This document shows, one piece after another, positions 27,911 to 47,826 of a DNA stretch of 64,000 nucleotides. Within the stretch, counting starts at the first letter, position 1; each line of letters opens with the position of its first letter. The position numbers and the translations under genes are program-made. The notes beneath the pieces were generated by a model that was not told where the DNA came from, did not search any database, and saw nothing but the letters and a program-made list of their open reading frames with translations. The stretch is from Pegea sp. RAD2-039 (lineage: Eukaryota; Chordata; Thaliacea; Salpida; Salpidae), in the NCBI GenBank assembly GCA_034620365.1, contig JAQGEQ010000192.1:1483001-1547000 (forward strand), written 5' to 3'.

Positions 27911-30673
27911 ATGAAAGCTCCTACTAATAGAACCAAAACTCTAGGGAAAAGAATAAGAAGATTAAAAAGCTCTGATCCAGTTGAAGTAAGTGCCAGGATT
28001 CGAAGTTTGAACAGTGATGATGATGATTGTTGTGTCCAAATTATGGATAGTTCCACGTTACAGCTGAAAGGACCCCCTCCTGATTATCAAACTACTAATT
28101 GTCAATTTTCTGATGTTTTTGGTGAAGTCATAAATCAGAAGATTTTGTTTGATAATGTTGCTAGGCCTATGGTTGATGATCTTTTAAGTGGAAAAAATGG
28201 ATTGTTATTTACCTATGGTGTCACCAATTCAGGAAAAACTTATACAATGACTGGTACAGTGGAAGAACCAGGAGTATTACCAAGATGTCTTGACATGATT
28301 TTTAATTCTATCAAAGATTACCAAACATCAAAATATATATTTTTACCAGATGGTAAAAATGGGTTTCAGATACAAACAGAGGCTGATGCTTTACAAAAAA
28401 GACTAGACAGAGATATCTTATCAGCTCTATCTAATGGGCAAACTCATCGAAAATATAGACCTAAAGATGCTGATATTCGATATGATCTTGAACATTGCCA
28501 ATCTAAAGATGTTAAAATAGATCATCGTTATGCTGTTTTTGTGTCATATATAGAAATTTACAATGATACTGTACATGATTTACTTGGTGAAGCTTCTTTA
28601 GATAAATTTGGTCGCCCAAAGTCTGCTCAATCAATTCGTTTGATCCAAGATAAAAGTGACAACATGTATACTTCTGGTTGCATAGAGGTTGAAGTGAAAA
28701 ATACTGAAGAAGCCTTTTCAGTTTTACAACAAGGCCAAGAAAAAAAGCGCATAGCAAGCAGTTTACTAAATAATGAGTCTAGCCGTTCACATAGTATATT
28801 GAATATACGTTTGGTTCAGGCTCCTATGGATGATCTAGGAGAAGATCTGCTGATTGATCCATCTTTAGTGAAGATCAGTCAGTTATCTCTAGTTGATTTA
28901 GCTGGTAGTGAAAGACTGTCTCGTACTGGGTATAATAAAGGTAAACGATTGAATGAAGCAAGCAATATTAATTGCTCTTTGATGACGCTGCGCCTTTGTT
29001 TAGAACAATTACGTTCAAATCAGCAGAATGGAACTAATGAACTTGTTAAATATCGAAATTCGAAGCTGACTCATTTGTTTAAAAGCTTTTTTGAAGGTTA
29101 TGGAAAAGTGAAAATGCTTGTTTGTATCAACCCAGGAATAAAAGAATATTATGAAAATTTAAGAGTTGTTCAATTCGCTGAAGTAGCTTCTTCTGTAGAA
29201 GTCCCTAAATATGAAGAACGACGTAATAAACACGTGATCCGTACCCCTCAATCTGTCACTAAAAGATACCCGAAACCATATCCTAGACTTGGTTCGAAGT
29301 ACATTTCTTCACAAGATAGTGATTCATCTTGTAAACAGAGCACTCCAGCAACCCCTACATCTGATGAAGTTGTTGCTAATTGGAAAGGTCTTCAGTTTCC
29401 ACCTGTCGAAAGTCTCCCTAACATACAGCTAGTTGATTCTTCTGATAGTAGAACTCTTTTAAGATTGATTAAATGTGTTCAAAGAAGAGTTAAGACTTTC
29501 AGGAGCACTAAAGAGCAACATGACGTCATCCAGAAGTATTTCCGCATGAATCTATCCAAGATGGCTAGTACTGATCGCGAGTTGGAAGTGAAAGTGAAAG
29601 AGTCATGCATGAAGCTCTCGAAGAAGGATAAAGAAGTAGACAAGTTAGAACGACAAGTACGTAAGTTGGAATCGAAGAATCAGGTGTTGACTCGAACCAC
29701 TGAAGCATTCGAGAAGGACAAACAGTTGCTTCGCGAACAGTTAGATGAAGCTAAATTAAAAGCAAAGTCATCAGAAAGCGATTTAGTGAAGGTGCGAGCT
29801 CAGATGAATGGCAAGGTCGCGAATACGCGCGCGCTTTATGAGAAACAATGTGAACAGCGAGTTAGAAACGCGAGAAGTGCTCTTCAAGAAGAGATGTGGT
29901 TGAAAGAAGAGAAGTTGAGACAGTTAAAGAATGTGGTTGAAGCTCGTGATACACGTCATCATCGTCGTCGTGACGTCACACCACGTAATCGAAGCAAGCC
30001 GACACCGAGACCCACACCTCGTACACCAGGGTTGACTCCGCGGGACTCTAATAGATCACAAATCACCACTCCGCGCTCCATGACAACCACAACAAGCGCT
30101 TCAACCACTAATACTCGTCGCTCTAAATCACATGAACCTTCTGATGTTACAACTAAAGTAAAAACAGCTTCGAGTGCTTCAAAATCGAAGCGAGTCGATA
30201 TATCGGGCATCGATCAACCACCAATCGCTAAACATCGACGTTCAGCTTCGACGAGTCGTGGTAATTGGCTTGCACATTTGCCGGAAACCACAATTCCAAC
30301 AGAAACCATCTTTCAAGCAAATCTGAAGCCTCAAAAGATTGTGAATGTTCCAGCAGCGAAGGATATTGCAAATGCAAACAGATATGTGTTGACTCATCAA
30401 AAAGAAGGTTGCTCCGGTGAGATTGAAACTCATTTATATAAAGGAGAGGTCTTCCAAACTCGCACTGGAGGTCAACAAGTTCAATTTGTAGATGTTGAAA
30501 CTCTTGCTCAAGAAGATCCTAAAGACACGGAGGAGACACATCGAAAAAGAAAGTCTGTAGAAGCATGTGGTGATTATGATGAAGAACAATCTAGTTGGAC
30601 TGATGTAGAGACTAGATGTGCTTATGGTCTTAAAAATACTTCTCTAACTGCAGCTAAAAAAGTGAAAAAATGA
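27911..30673 (+). CDS. KIF23: kinesin-6 motor KIF23/MKLP1 (centralspindlin)
   Basis: One exon, 920 residues. The kinesin motor spans about residues 20-430: P-loop GVTNSGKT (103-110), switch I NNESSRSHS (287-295), switch II DLAGSE (329-334), and the long loop-6 insertion typical of kinesin-6 (about 140-205). LLPRCLDMIFNSI-like sequence after the P-loop is KIF23-like. Coiled coil follows at about 545-690, then a basic Thr/Pro/Arg-rich tail. Near the end RKRKS (Ser882) resembles the Aurora B site region of human KIF23, and WTDVETRC is a KIF23-specific match, ruling out KIF20. KIF23 pairs with the RhoGAP RACGAP1 to form centralspindlin, which bundles midzone microtubules and drives cytokinesis. 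Length is close to human KIF23. No intron is present, in contrast with most neighbours. The second half is visibly less AT-rich than the first. Confidence 0.94.
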   Translation: MKAPTNRTKTLGKRIRRLKSSDPVEVSARIRSLNSDDDDCCVQIMDSSTLQLKGPPPDYQTTNCQFSDVFGEVINQKILFDNVARPMVDDLLSGKNGLLFTYGVTNSGKTYTMTGTVEEPGVLPRCLDMIFNSIKDYQTSKYIFLPDGKNGFQIQTEADALQKRLDRDILSALSNGQTHRKYRPKDADIRYDLEHCQSKDVKIDHRYAVFVSYIEIYNDTVHDLLGEASLDKFGRPKSAQSIRLIQDKSDNMYTSGCIEVEVKNTEEAFSVLQQGQEKKRIASSLLNNESSRSHSILNIRLVQAPMDDLGEDLLIDPSLVKISQLSLVDLAGSERLSRTGYNKGKRLNEASNINCSLMTLRLCLEQLRSNQQNGTNELVKYRNSKLTHLFKSFFEGYGKVKMLVCINPGIKEYYENLRVVQFAEVASSVEVPKYEERRNKHVIRTPQSVTKRYPKPYPRLGSKYISSQDSDSSCKQSTPATPTSDEVVANWKGLQFPPVESLPNIQLVDSSDSRTLLRLIKCVQRRVKTFRSTKEQHDVIQKYFRMNLSKMASTDRELEVKVKESCMKLSKKDKEVDKLERQVRKLESKNQVLTRTTEAFEKDKQLLREQLDEAKLKAKSSESDLVKVRAQMNGKVANTRALYEKQCEQRVRNARSALQEEMWLKEEKLRQLKNVVEARDTRHHRRRDVTPRNRSKPTPRPTPRTPGLTPRDSNRSQITTPRSMTTTTSASTTNTRRSKSHEPSDVTTKVKTASSASKSKRVDISGIDQPPIAKHRRSASTSRGNWLAHLPETTIPTETIFQANLKPQKIVNVPAAKDIANANRYVLTHQKEGCSGEIETHLYKGEVFQTRTGGQQVQFVDVETLAQEDPKDTEETHRKRKSVEACGDYDEEQSSWTDVETRCAYGLKNTSLTAAKKVKK

Positions 30674-32314
30674 AACATGCTTGCCTGATTCTTTCCATGG
30701 TGCCATAGCAACAATGATCTCATAAGGTTTGCCATCTTCAATTTATCAATTGAAGCTTAGACTGTTTTTTTTTATCAAACATTTCATGAGAAACATCTCG
30801 TCTACCATCTCAGTCGATCCCCTGATAACTGTGTTGTATGTGACGTACCATATGTGTTTAAACTGATAGATTAGTCTTCATTTTTATTCATTCCAGTGTA
30901 ATAAGTTCTTAACTTCGATTCGCCCTTTATGTTTGTAGTCTACTGCTTTGTTTGAGTGAAACTGTGTGCTTGAAAGCTGAAATATTTTCACATCAAATTT
31001 TCATTTGAGTTTTTGTCATCATTCTTTATAAGACGAGTTTATTTTTGATGTACATTCACTAAGTTATTAAAGAATCTATTCAGATTTGATTGTTTGTAAA
31101 CAGAAACAGATCAAATGTGAACTTTCACTAATCAGCTGGTTATAGTGACCTTTAATTGTCGCTTACATCAGTGAATTCTAACCTGGTTTTCGCAAAAATT
31201 TAAAAATCTTTATAGAAATTCTTCATAGCCATCTATTGATTGTATAAATTGTTTTGTTAAATAGATTTAAACAAAAATCTTCCTATAATAGATACTAAAT
31301 TCACGGTTTTAAACAAAGCTTATTGAAATCTTTCTACAAAATTTATTTTTGGAAAATATCAAATTTTTAGTCATCAAGTTTTAGTGATGTTTACACATTG
31401 CAGAGAATGTTCCTAACCACTTAAAATATTACTTAATTATTTGTTTAATTCATAAATACAGATAACTTATCATAAAACTTTCAAAGTAAGCAGAAAATGC
31501 CTTGAATAGCAAAATTAAAAATAAGTAATCGATAAAAGTCGGAAACAGCAAAGACATGAGAATAACATAAATAAAAAAATGACAGCATAATTAATTAAAT
31601 GAAGTTTTTTAATTTTAAAAGCAGTGCAAAAATCAGGCAGAAAATTCAAAAGTATGATTATTAAAAAACCTGCTGACTCACTGGGTATTATTAAAGTTAT
31701 CAATTAGATGAATTTTAAACGATGAAGGTTCTGAGGTCGAATGGTTACAATCTTTTATCTCAGGATGAAAGAAACTGTTATTAATCCTGAACAATAATAC
31801 TTTCAAGGATTTAATATTAAACTTCTAACAATTCTACCAACTATTTTTCAACCATCACTGGTGACTGTATTGATTTTTAAAGTCCTTCTTAATCTCTATT
31901 ACTCCTAGAATCTAAATAGTCTTCAAATACAATTGTGTTTTAGTTTTAGCTCTTCTTTGGATGATGAAAGACGATATCTCCAGCAGATATTGGCAGATGA
32001 AAACAGTCTTTAGAAGGACAGTTACTTTCAGCACTTTTCCCCAAATTTTGCAGTTCTAAGATTTAAATTTATCTTCTATAGCGAAAACTTTTCTATCTTA
32101 AAAAATGATTCTATCAGCTTGAGTGTCGTCTTTCATTAGAATCAACAGTCTCTTTTATATCTCCTCTATTTCTGCAAACCTGTGACGAGCTGCCTGTTGA
32201 TTGTTTTGAAAAGGGACAACTTAAGGCCTGTTTGAAGAAAAGCTCTCGCGATATCAATATTCTCAGCCATCTTTCCAGTGCTTTGCTTTTTTCTTGATCG
32301 AAGATTGAATCATC
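30674..32314. other. intergenic, downstream of KIF23
   Basis: KIF23 3' untranslated region followed by AT-rich sequence. No coding exon could be supported on either strand; the frames near 31515-31703 and 32114-32347 (minus) have no recognisable motif and the latter overlaps the edge of the LINE relic. Confidence 0.55.
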
Positions 32315-32559
32315 TTTCTTGATGTATAACATTGCCAATATCGCCATTTCTAAACTGTGAATTTTTCCTTTTTTTAATTTTATTATAATTCTTTGTAATT
32401 TTTCGCTGTTATATTCTTTGAGGACTACCGAAATACCATGTGTTACATCTTTTGCTTTCTATATTTTTGACTTAATAGATGTTACTTGTGAGAATGTGTG
32501 TTAGCGAGAGGTGCTTTCTTCAGACACCCTTCTTGGCATTTATTATAATAAATAAATTT
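32315..32559 (+). mobile_element. 5'-truncated LINE relic (3' terminus)
   Basis: The relic opens with codons reading MYNIANIAISKL followed by a stop, matching the last residues of the second ORF of the LINE at 55.2-59.4 kb. It then shares that element's 3' untranslated region, including TGTGAGAATGTGTGTTAGCG and GAGAGGTGC, and ends in ...TATAATAAATAAAT. Only about 245 bases remain. Similarity upstream of 32315 is too weak to define the 5' limit. Confidence 0.85.
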
Positions 32560-34547
32560 GATTTTGGTTGAAGTACGTGTATTGGGAAACCATTTTTGCC
32601 ATAGTCGATTATTTAATATTTTCAGCTATTGATAGCATTTAATAGCAACCTTATTATTTGGTTATGGTGTTTTTAAAAGCTTAAAAACTCTTTCATACAT
32701 GCGTAGAGAAATAACTACTTCACGTTGCTTCATTCTCACGATAAAGTAAAACAATTATCAAAATGTAAACCAAAAATATCAACTTATATGTTTAAACGAA
32801 GATAATAAAGAGTTAATGGATAAATGTAGTAAACAGATAGCATCATTAATTTTGAAAATAAATCTTGATCGTTAATTATTCCGCATCATTCACTTTAAGC
32901 ATTTCATTCTTGCTAATCATTTTGTATAGTGATCAGTTTTCGAAGAAAAGACTTATTCAAACAACATACAATTTAATGTATAAATGCTAAGTTGAAAAAA
33001 GTTAAAAAAGCTTAATATCGTCTTTTAAGTAATAATCATTTTTTATACTTTTTCTGTGAATAGTAATAACGCATTTTTGCAATGTAAGGTTATTTGCAGT
33101 TTAAAAATAGAAAAGGTTAAAATAGCTTAAAGATAAGAAGCTTTAAAAGTTATTGCATTCTACTGCGGTGACACGTTTATTTAAAAGCTTTGTCATAAAC
33201 TTTTTCACTAATTAAAACTTGTTAAATATAGAATAATCTCCTATATAGGTTTGAACTTTTCTCTTAAATATCTCTTGACTTTTTTACGACTATAGATAAG
33301 AATTATTTTGTAAAATTATAATATTTATTAGACTCAGTTATTTTAATATGATATCATCACATGAAAAACATCAATTGCTATGTTGAAGCAAATGAGTAAT
33401 ACTGGCTTTTGGCTGATCAGTTGTGCTTGTCTTGAATTAATACTACTTTTTAAATTTATGTTTGACTGTACTTCTTAAGATTTTTTACTCAGCTAAGAGT
33501 TTTTTTTTTAACTTTATAAGCTTACAAGTACCAACTCAAATGGTTTCTTTTGTATGAAAATCAGTCTGGGACTTCCCTTATACAAGAATAAATATTTGAT
33601 TACAAATATCGGGGTGTTATCTGGTGCTGAAGTTATATGATACATAAGTAAACAGGATTACTTTCTCAATTATTCTTATGAAAGTGAGATAGTTTGATCA
33701 AATTAAATTTGAACTTAAAATCTATCTGATTGTTTACATTTCAAATATTTTATTTGTTGAAATCACGCATTAATTTAATCACACAATAAGTAGTATAATA
33801 ATAAATAACTTTATTTTACTTTTTATTATTAATTTTGTTTTGAAAAATTTAGTTCAACCAATTTTTTAAGTTATGTATTCTTTTAAAACAATTTTTAATA
33901 TCATTTTTGAGTTTATTTTAAAAGTCTTATATAAACTTGATAGTAATTTTCTTAATAAATCGATCATATATTCATAATATATAAATAATGAATAAATTGA
34001 AAATATATTCCCATAAATTCACAATTTAATTTTCTTATTTTTAACCAAATTAAATTTTTCTAATTTCATATATGTGTTTACTATAATTAAAACACTTATT
34101 TCAGATTAGTTCTTTTTAATTTATTAATATTTTAACTTGTTATAATTTTTGCTAGGTGTAATGTAGTTCATACCTTACTTAGTTTGAGCTTTTATTATTA
34201 ATTTTTTAGTTTTATTATCATTTATAGATATTTATAAACTTCTAGCATCCTAGAAGACTATTTTTGAAGTGATTTTTAATGTTATTTTATTTATTATTTT
34301 GAATAATTACTAATAGGTTTTTTATTATACCAAATAAATTATTTTAAACAGTCTAATATTCTATTATAACTAATAGATAAAGTTGTAGAAATATATCTTA
34401 AAATCATATTATAGATTATTTTTTAAAGTTGATAAATGGATAATATTTAAAACTATTATCAATGTTAAATAATATTAGAGAATTATTTTGAAATTTTAGA
34501 TACTTTAGCCTTATTGTTTGATAAAGATTTGATGGTCTACTCATAAT
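32560..34547. other. intergenic, AT-rich, upstream of DMTF1
   Basis: No exon, RNA gene or repeat could be supported. The DMTF1 promoter must lie here or at the right end. Confidence 0.6.
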
Positions 34548-37500
34548 ATGGACACTGAACAATATTTGACTAAATCTACAATAAATTCAACCAATTTTTT
34601 CAATGTAAGTTTAGTTTTGCTTAACTTATTAAATTTTTTTTACAACTTTAAGTTTTATTTATGTTGACTGACTATAAGAAAATTATTTTGTTTATTTTTA
34701 TACAAATAATAAAATAAAAGTTAATTTTATAAAATATTTTTTGAATATTATTTATATAAGAATCAATCTTAACAAATTTTTAAATCATAAATTTTGATAA
34801 CAAAAAGCCAATTAGTTCTAAATTTAAAGCTTGAGAAAAATTTATTGATTTTCAAATGTTTTTTAGTTAAAAAGAAAAGGTGATGAAAATCATTCCTTAT
34901 TAATCTCAAATCAACCTCCAAGTAAGATTTTCAATTTATTATCATTTTTTAATTCTTCTTTTTTAAGATGATTTGAACTCTTATATAATTCCTGTTGAAG
35001 AATATGAATCTACCTGTCTAGATGCCATCTCAGTGAGTTCATCTCTCTTATCTCATCAACATAATCTCAAGATCTTCTTATAGGACACAGAATTGAACCA
35101 AAACACAGTAGGATCTGGGATGAACTCACCAACAGTCTACTTCATGGACTCTTCAATGGAAAGATTAAAACATTCTTCAAATCCTCTGTAAGAAGATGAA
35201 GATAAACAAACTTGTATTTGACTTCAAATATTTCAGTGAAATGGAATTGATAGTTGATAATACCGATGAATCAAATGATATGAAGATATTATCAGAAGAT
35301 TACAAAGAAGATGATCATAGTAACAGCAAGGACTCCAGACCTATTTGTTCCGTTATCATTGAAGGAAATCGTCCTTACAAGATGAAGCAGTCGGTGAGGC
35401 ATCACTGATGACGTCATCGTTTTTTTTCGTCACGTCACGCATCACTTCTTTCGAAGTCTCGAAACTCAACTTCGGTTGATCCTGTCAGCGGAAGTTGGGT
35501 GACATTACGTCGACGAAAAGAAATCTTAAAGAGCAAAGGACACACATGGAAGAGTGGGTCTTGGAGTAGAGAGGAGATTCAATTATTACAACAGAATATC
35601 ACTCAATATTGCCAGGTCTTCAACATCCAGTTTAAATCTTTATTCAAATCTAATATCTTCAGGATCACAACATCTCTGATCCGACAGAGATCATCTTCCG
35701 GAACAGCAAGGAAGATCGAAGAAGTAGAAAAGATTTCTACCCGTCGATAACTTCCGGTTTAAATCGGCCTCTTTTTGCTGTTTACCGGAAAGTGAAACGG
35801 ATGTATGACGTGAAAAACTACAAAGGCAAGTGAGTGGCGGGAAATGGTGACGGTTCACTGCACATCACTCCATGTGTCTTCAGATACAGTGAAGAGGAGC
35901 TTCAGAAGCTGAATGAGTTGCTACAAATCCATGGAAGAGATTGGAGCGTGATTGCGCAACAATTAGGACGAAGTTCAGATTCTGTTAAAGATCGATGCCG
36001 GTTGTTGAAGTCTGATTCGATCCCAATTAGTGAGTCTTATGAGGAGTCGGAGCAGATGATGACTTGATTGGATGCAGGTAAAGGGAAGTGGAATGAAGAA
36101 GAAGAGGAGAGTTTAGCAGATGCAGTTTATAAGACGATGAAGAGACCTCGTGGTGTCTCCATCACTGAAGGAATACCGTGGAGTGTGGTTTCGAAGATGG
36201 TTTCTTCCCTTCTTCATCCATCACTTGTTCCAACTTCTTATTTTTAGGTGAAGACTCGTACTGAGAAGCAGTGTCGTGCTAAATGGTTGAATTATTTGAA
36301 CTGGAAGATCGTAAAAGGTTCTAAATGGACAAAAGATGATGACAAGAAACTTGTAGAAAGGTCTTTATCTTCCATCTATTGATCTTCTATCAAATTTTCT
36401 ATCATTTCAGAGTTTATAATCTTCACATAACCAGTGAAAATGATATCGTCTGGACCGACCTGACCAAGGACTGGCCCAGTGCTCGTTCACCTCAGTGGCT
36501 TCATTTTAAATGGTCCAGTTTGAAGAAAGTTGTCCAGACATGCTGGGAGGAATGCTCTTTCACAGGTGGACCTTAAAATATCTTTCAATCTCTTCAAATG
36601 TTTTCTGGTGATAGAAACTGTGGAGATTTTACGGAAACTTTATCACACAAGTTTTATGAAGTATCACGATCAACCCAAACAGTTCTTCAAGTTACTTCAC
36701 GACAAATATGGAATCTTGAAAAATGATCACAAGCAGATGAAAGCAATTGGTGACAAGGAAAATGGTTTTGATGAAGTCTCACATCTTGTTTATAGATCGC
36801 TTTACAATGGCTATGAACATCGCTTCACTTGATACGACGGGTTTGATGGTTTCTAGTGATAGTGTCAATAAATCTTCTTATTCGGAGGTTGTAAATGATC
36901 AAAATCAATCATCTACTTCATCTACATCTTCTTCAATCTTGCTAAATACTTCAAATGAGAATATCTTGTTACAAGAAGTAACTGAAGGATCCACTCTTCA
37001 AATAGAAAACTTAAATTCTTTGGTTAGACTCACAACTTCTTCAAATCTTTTAATCAATTTATTTTTATTCAGGACTCATCTAAGATTGAAACAACTTCTG
37101 CTTGTGATGTTGGTAAGTCCTCAAAACTCATCATTTATTAGGATTAATGTCTTCTTCAATAGGTTGGATTCCAGTATCTACTGAACGAATATCGAATGTT
37201 ACTTACAACATCACACCGAGTACTGTTGATGTTTACTTGCTAGGTTCATCTTCTGAGGTAAGATGATCTCAAATCAACTAATTCTACGAAGATGTTTCTC
37301 GTTCAGGAGATTGTATACTCTCTCGGTGAAAGTACTGGATACTACAACTTATCTTTATCATCAGATGTACTTTCTTCTGTGATTACTGATGGTAGTCAAA
37401 ATGAAAACACAGCTACAAGTAGTCATGATATTACATCGAGTACATCTAGAACAGCTAATTCTGGTAATTCTGGATGAAAATTTGAGAATTGTGTTGAGTT

Positions 37501-37590
37501 ATCATTTAAATGATTCCATTTTCAGCTTTTCTAACTCAATCTTCAAGTAGCAACATCCAAGATGACAGTGAAGACTTCTCTGAAGTTTAG
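34548..37590 (+). CDS. DMTF1: DMTF1-type Myb-repeat transcription factor
   Basis: Seventeen exons: 34548-34604, 34867-34921, 34968-35032, 35084-35187, 35237-35393, 35457-35615, 35663-35829, 35884-36029, 36078-36199, 36248-36360, 36411-36565, 36615-36749, 36796-37022, 37073-37112, 37163-37257, 37307-37463, 37526-37590. All phases agree and give 672 residues. The N-terminus is acidic. The centre matches the DMTF1 Myb region: [15 protein letters not shown] (about 173), [17 protein letters not shown] (about 230), the repeat [14 protein letters not shown]...VKDRCRLLK, then [18 protein letters not shown], and ENDIVWTDL...RSPQWL. The C-terminal half is Ser/Thr-rich, as in the DMTF1 transactivation region, with a weakly similar VYLLGSSSE stretch. 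DMTF1 binds DNA and in mammals activates ARF; the animal-wide role is less clear. Exons 1-4 and the exact splice sites of the Ser-rich exons are the least certain. Confidence 0.88.
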
Positions 37591-38787
37591 AAGATCATTT
37601 CTCTTCTATAAATCAATTCCATAATCTTACTGCTCATTTGTTGAAATCAGTAAACTCTTACCGACATCCAAAAACCTTTTTCGGTTTTCAAGCTACAGTG
37701 ATAATGTCTTTCTCCTGAAGATTTTTCTAGTTTTTCATTTAAAATGATATTTTTAATTATTTTTAATTTTATTTATTCATCACGTGTCTGTGAGTTACAA
37801 ACCCAAATAGCTCTTCAACTATATTTGTGGGAAAAACCCCACTTCAGTACAAATACGCAGAGCTCCATAATCTCCACCACCTCAAGGCTACTAGCAGTTA
37901 GGTTACAGAACCTCCCACAGCACCTGACTTTTGATTATTTAAGTTTCGATCTTCGACGATTTTTGGGATCATTTTTTCAGCATTTCATGTTTAGTTATTG
38001 TCACTTACTGTTGACTAACAAGTACATTCTATTTAATTAATTGTAAACATACATGCGTAAGTCTTTTCATCAGATATGTTTCTTGCGTTCAATAAATCAT
38101 CATTCAGTTTAAAAACTCAATGTTTCAAAATATATATTAGAAAAGAAACAGTGTTTACAAACAAAATTTTACAAACAGCACATTACACTAGAAGCTAATT
38201 TCTAGTCGACTTGATAAAACTTTGTTATAATTTTAGGTATTTATTGATTTTTTCTGACTAATCATCAACACAAGTCCATTAAATCTTCATAATCAATGAT
38301 GCATCTTTAAAATTCTAGCTATTTTATTAGGTTTATTACTTGTGAAACTGAATAAGTTTAGCTGACTGTCGCAAAGATTTACTTAAAACATGTTTTTGTC
38401 ATGAGCTGTTTTGATAGTTGCAGGTTTTACTTTCAATACTTATCATCTATATATTTCTAATTATATTTTTTTTAAGAACAAGCTCAGGTAACAGCATTAA
38501 AGATGTTTTAATCAATATTAACAGTTGTTACAACTGAAATTATTAATTAAAGTTGAAAATAATTAGGAAGTGATATGATGAGATTATAAAGAGAAGAAGA
38601 TGAAGAAAAATGAATAAAGTTTAAAGAAACTTAAAATTAAAAGTCACTGGATTATAGTTTTACAAAACCAATTTAAAGACAACTTGTTATAAAGACATTT
38701 CATCTAAATAAAGTATAATTAAATCAAGTTTTGTAATTTATTTACTACTTAATAACAAATTAAATTAATTCTAAATTAAAACAATTT
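37591..38787. other. intergenic, between DMTF1 and CUB-like exon
   Basis: This holds the DMTF1 3' untranslated region. A 98-codon frame at 37744-38040 has no recognisable motif. The less AT-rich block at about 37790-37920 contains an inverted repeat, gtgggaaaaaccccac, able to form a short hairpin; it may be part of a non-coding RNA or nothing. Confidence 0.45.
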
Positions 38788-38880
38788 TCAACAAGAAAAA
38801 ATTCCTTGGTAGTTATATCTTGCTCCATAAAAACCATCATCATCTGTTTTAAAGAAAAGAGTTGCCTTGAACTGAAGCTC
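38788..38880 (-). CDS. possible terminal exon of a CUB-domain protein (partial)
   Basis: The minus-strand frame after an AG at about 38881 reads LQFKATLFFKTDDDGFY then GARYNYQGIFSC and a TGA stop at 38790-38788. The pattern aliphatic-x-F-x-(S/T)-D...GF-x-x-(K/R)-Y is the C-terminal end of a CUB domain. Upstream on the same strand (38890-39300) short exon-like pieces occur, for example one reading DVDFIKVLDEL, but I could not join them in phase. It could be the end of an AT-rich gene lying between here and MAPKAPK2, or a decayed exon. Confidence 0.35.
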   Translation of the reverse strand, partial: ELQFKATLFFKTDDDGFYGARYNYQGIFSC

Positions 38881-41914
<3,034 letters not shown>

Positions 41915-43044
41915 ATACACTAAAAAGCTTTATAGGCACTGTGATAGAACCCAATCTGATTTGAACTTGTCGCTACATTTTGATTGGCCAATAAATTTGA
42001 TTTGGACCAAATTGTATTTGGAATAGATGCCAACATGTTACCTGCGTACTCGTTAAAGTTCTACCTTTTGTCATCAACTTCTTTCATGAGTAACTTGTCT
42101 CTAGAAATCAATGATTAACAACAACTCATTTTTTTAATTTTTTGAATATTTTCGCTTCAACGTCATCATTGAGTGTTTCAAGTGTTAATTTCTCTTTTTA
42201 ATTTTTTTGTCTTTTTCAAATCAAACATTTTATCTTTCGATTAATATACAAATGGAAATATATTTTCTTGATTATCTGATATTTATATACATATCATTAT
42301 TAGAGTAATTTGCGATGTATCTATTTTGTGTTTGACTCTCTTGTTTTTGGATCAATTTATATTTTATTATAAAGAAATATCATTTGATAATCTGTAAATA
42401 ATTTATATAAGCTGCTGATACTATTTTAATTAAAAGTTATTTGAGGTTATATGCATCAATTTCATCTTCTTTTTGGTATAATATTTTTATAATGATAAAT
42501 GATATCAATTTAACTTTAGCAATTTAACAAAAGTTGCTGGGGAAACACTCGTCAAATATTTGTTATTTCTACTTTGCTTGATTTTCAAATAAAATAGAAA
42601 CGTTCAAATTATGAACAATGAACAAACATCATACTGTATTACATCTGATCCTTTAATTAACTTCTTTATATAGAATTAAAAAGTATTGACAACAGTTTTA
42701 TTATCCAACTAATTAATTTCAAAAATATTTTTTCATTTAAATTTTATACTTAAAAAATTTCAACAACTTTTTTGCAAAGTTTTTCTTTGAAGTTTTTTTT
42801 CTTCAATTTTATAGAATGTTTTGTAGAAAATTTTCTAGCTAGTTTGTTTGCTGATGAAAATGAAATTTTAGTTAAAAATAGGGGTCTACGATGTTGAACT
42901 GACATCATTGTTGGCTTGCTTCAAATATAAGTGGCTTAAGCCGATAAAAATACTGAAAGCACGTGACACACAAAGGTCACGTGACTGCAAGCAGAAGAGC
43001 TGTTTATGTTTTATTGTAGCTTGAAAGCGACGATTGCATTTTTA
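41915..43044. other. convergent 3' flanks of MAPKAPK2 and PI3K
   Basis: Both neighbours end into this region. Near the PI3K end the sequence carries an E-box-like pair, gcacgtgaca at about 42959 and TCACGTGA at 42977. No additional gene is recognised. Confidence 0.6.

Positions 43045-47826
<4,782 letters not shown>

Noticed and set aside
28512-28757. Antisense frame inside KIF23
   Set aside because: Shadow of a strongly conserved coding exon on the plus strand.
37744-38040. 98-codon plus-strand frame after DMTF1
   Set aside because: No recognisable domain, Phe/Leu-rich, starts in AT-rich DNA and is not linked to DMTF1 by splice sites.
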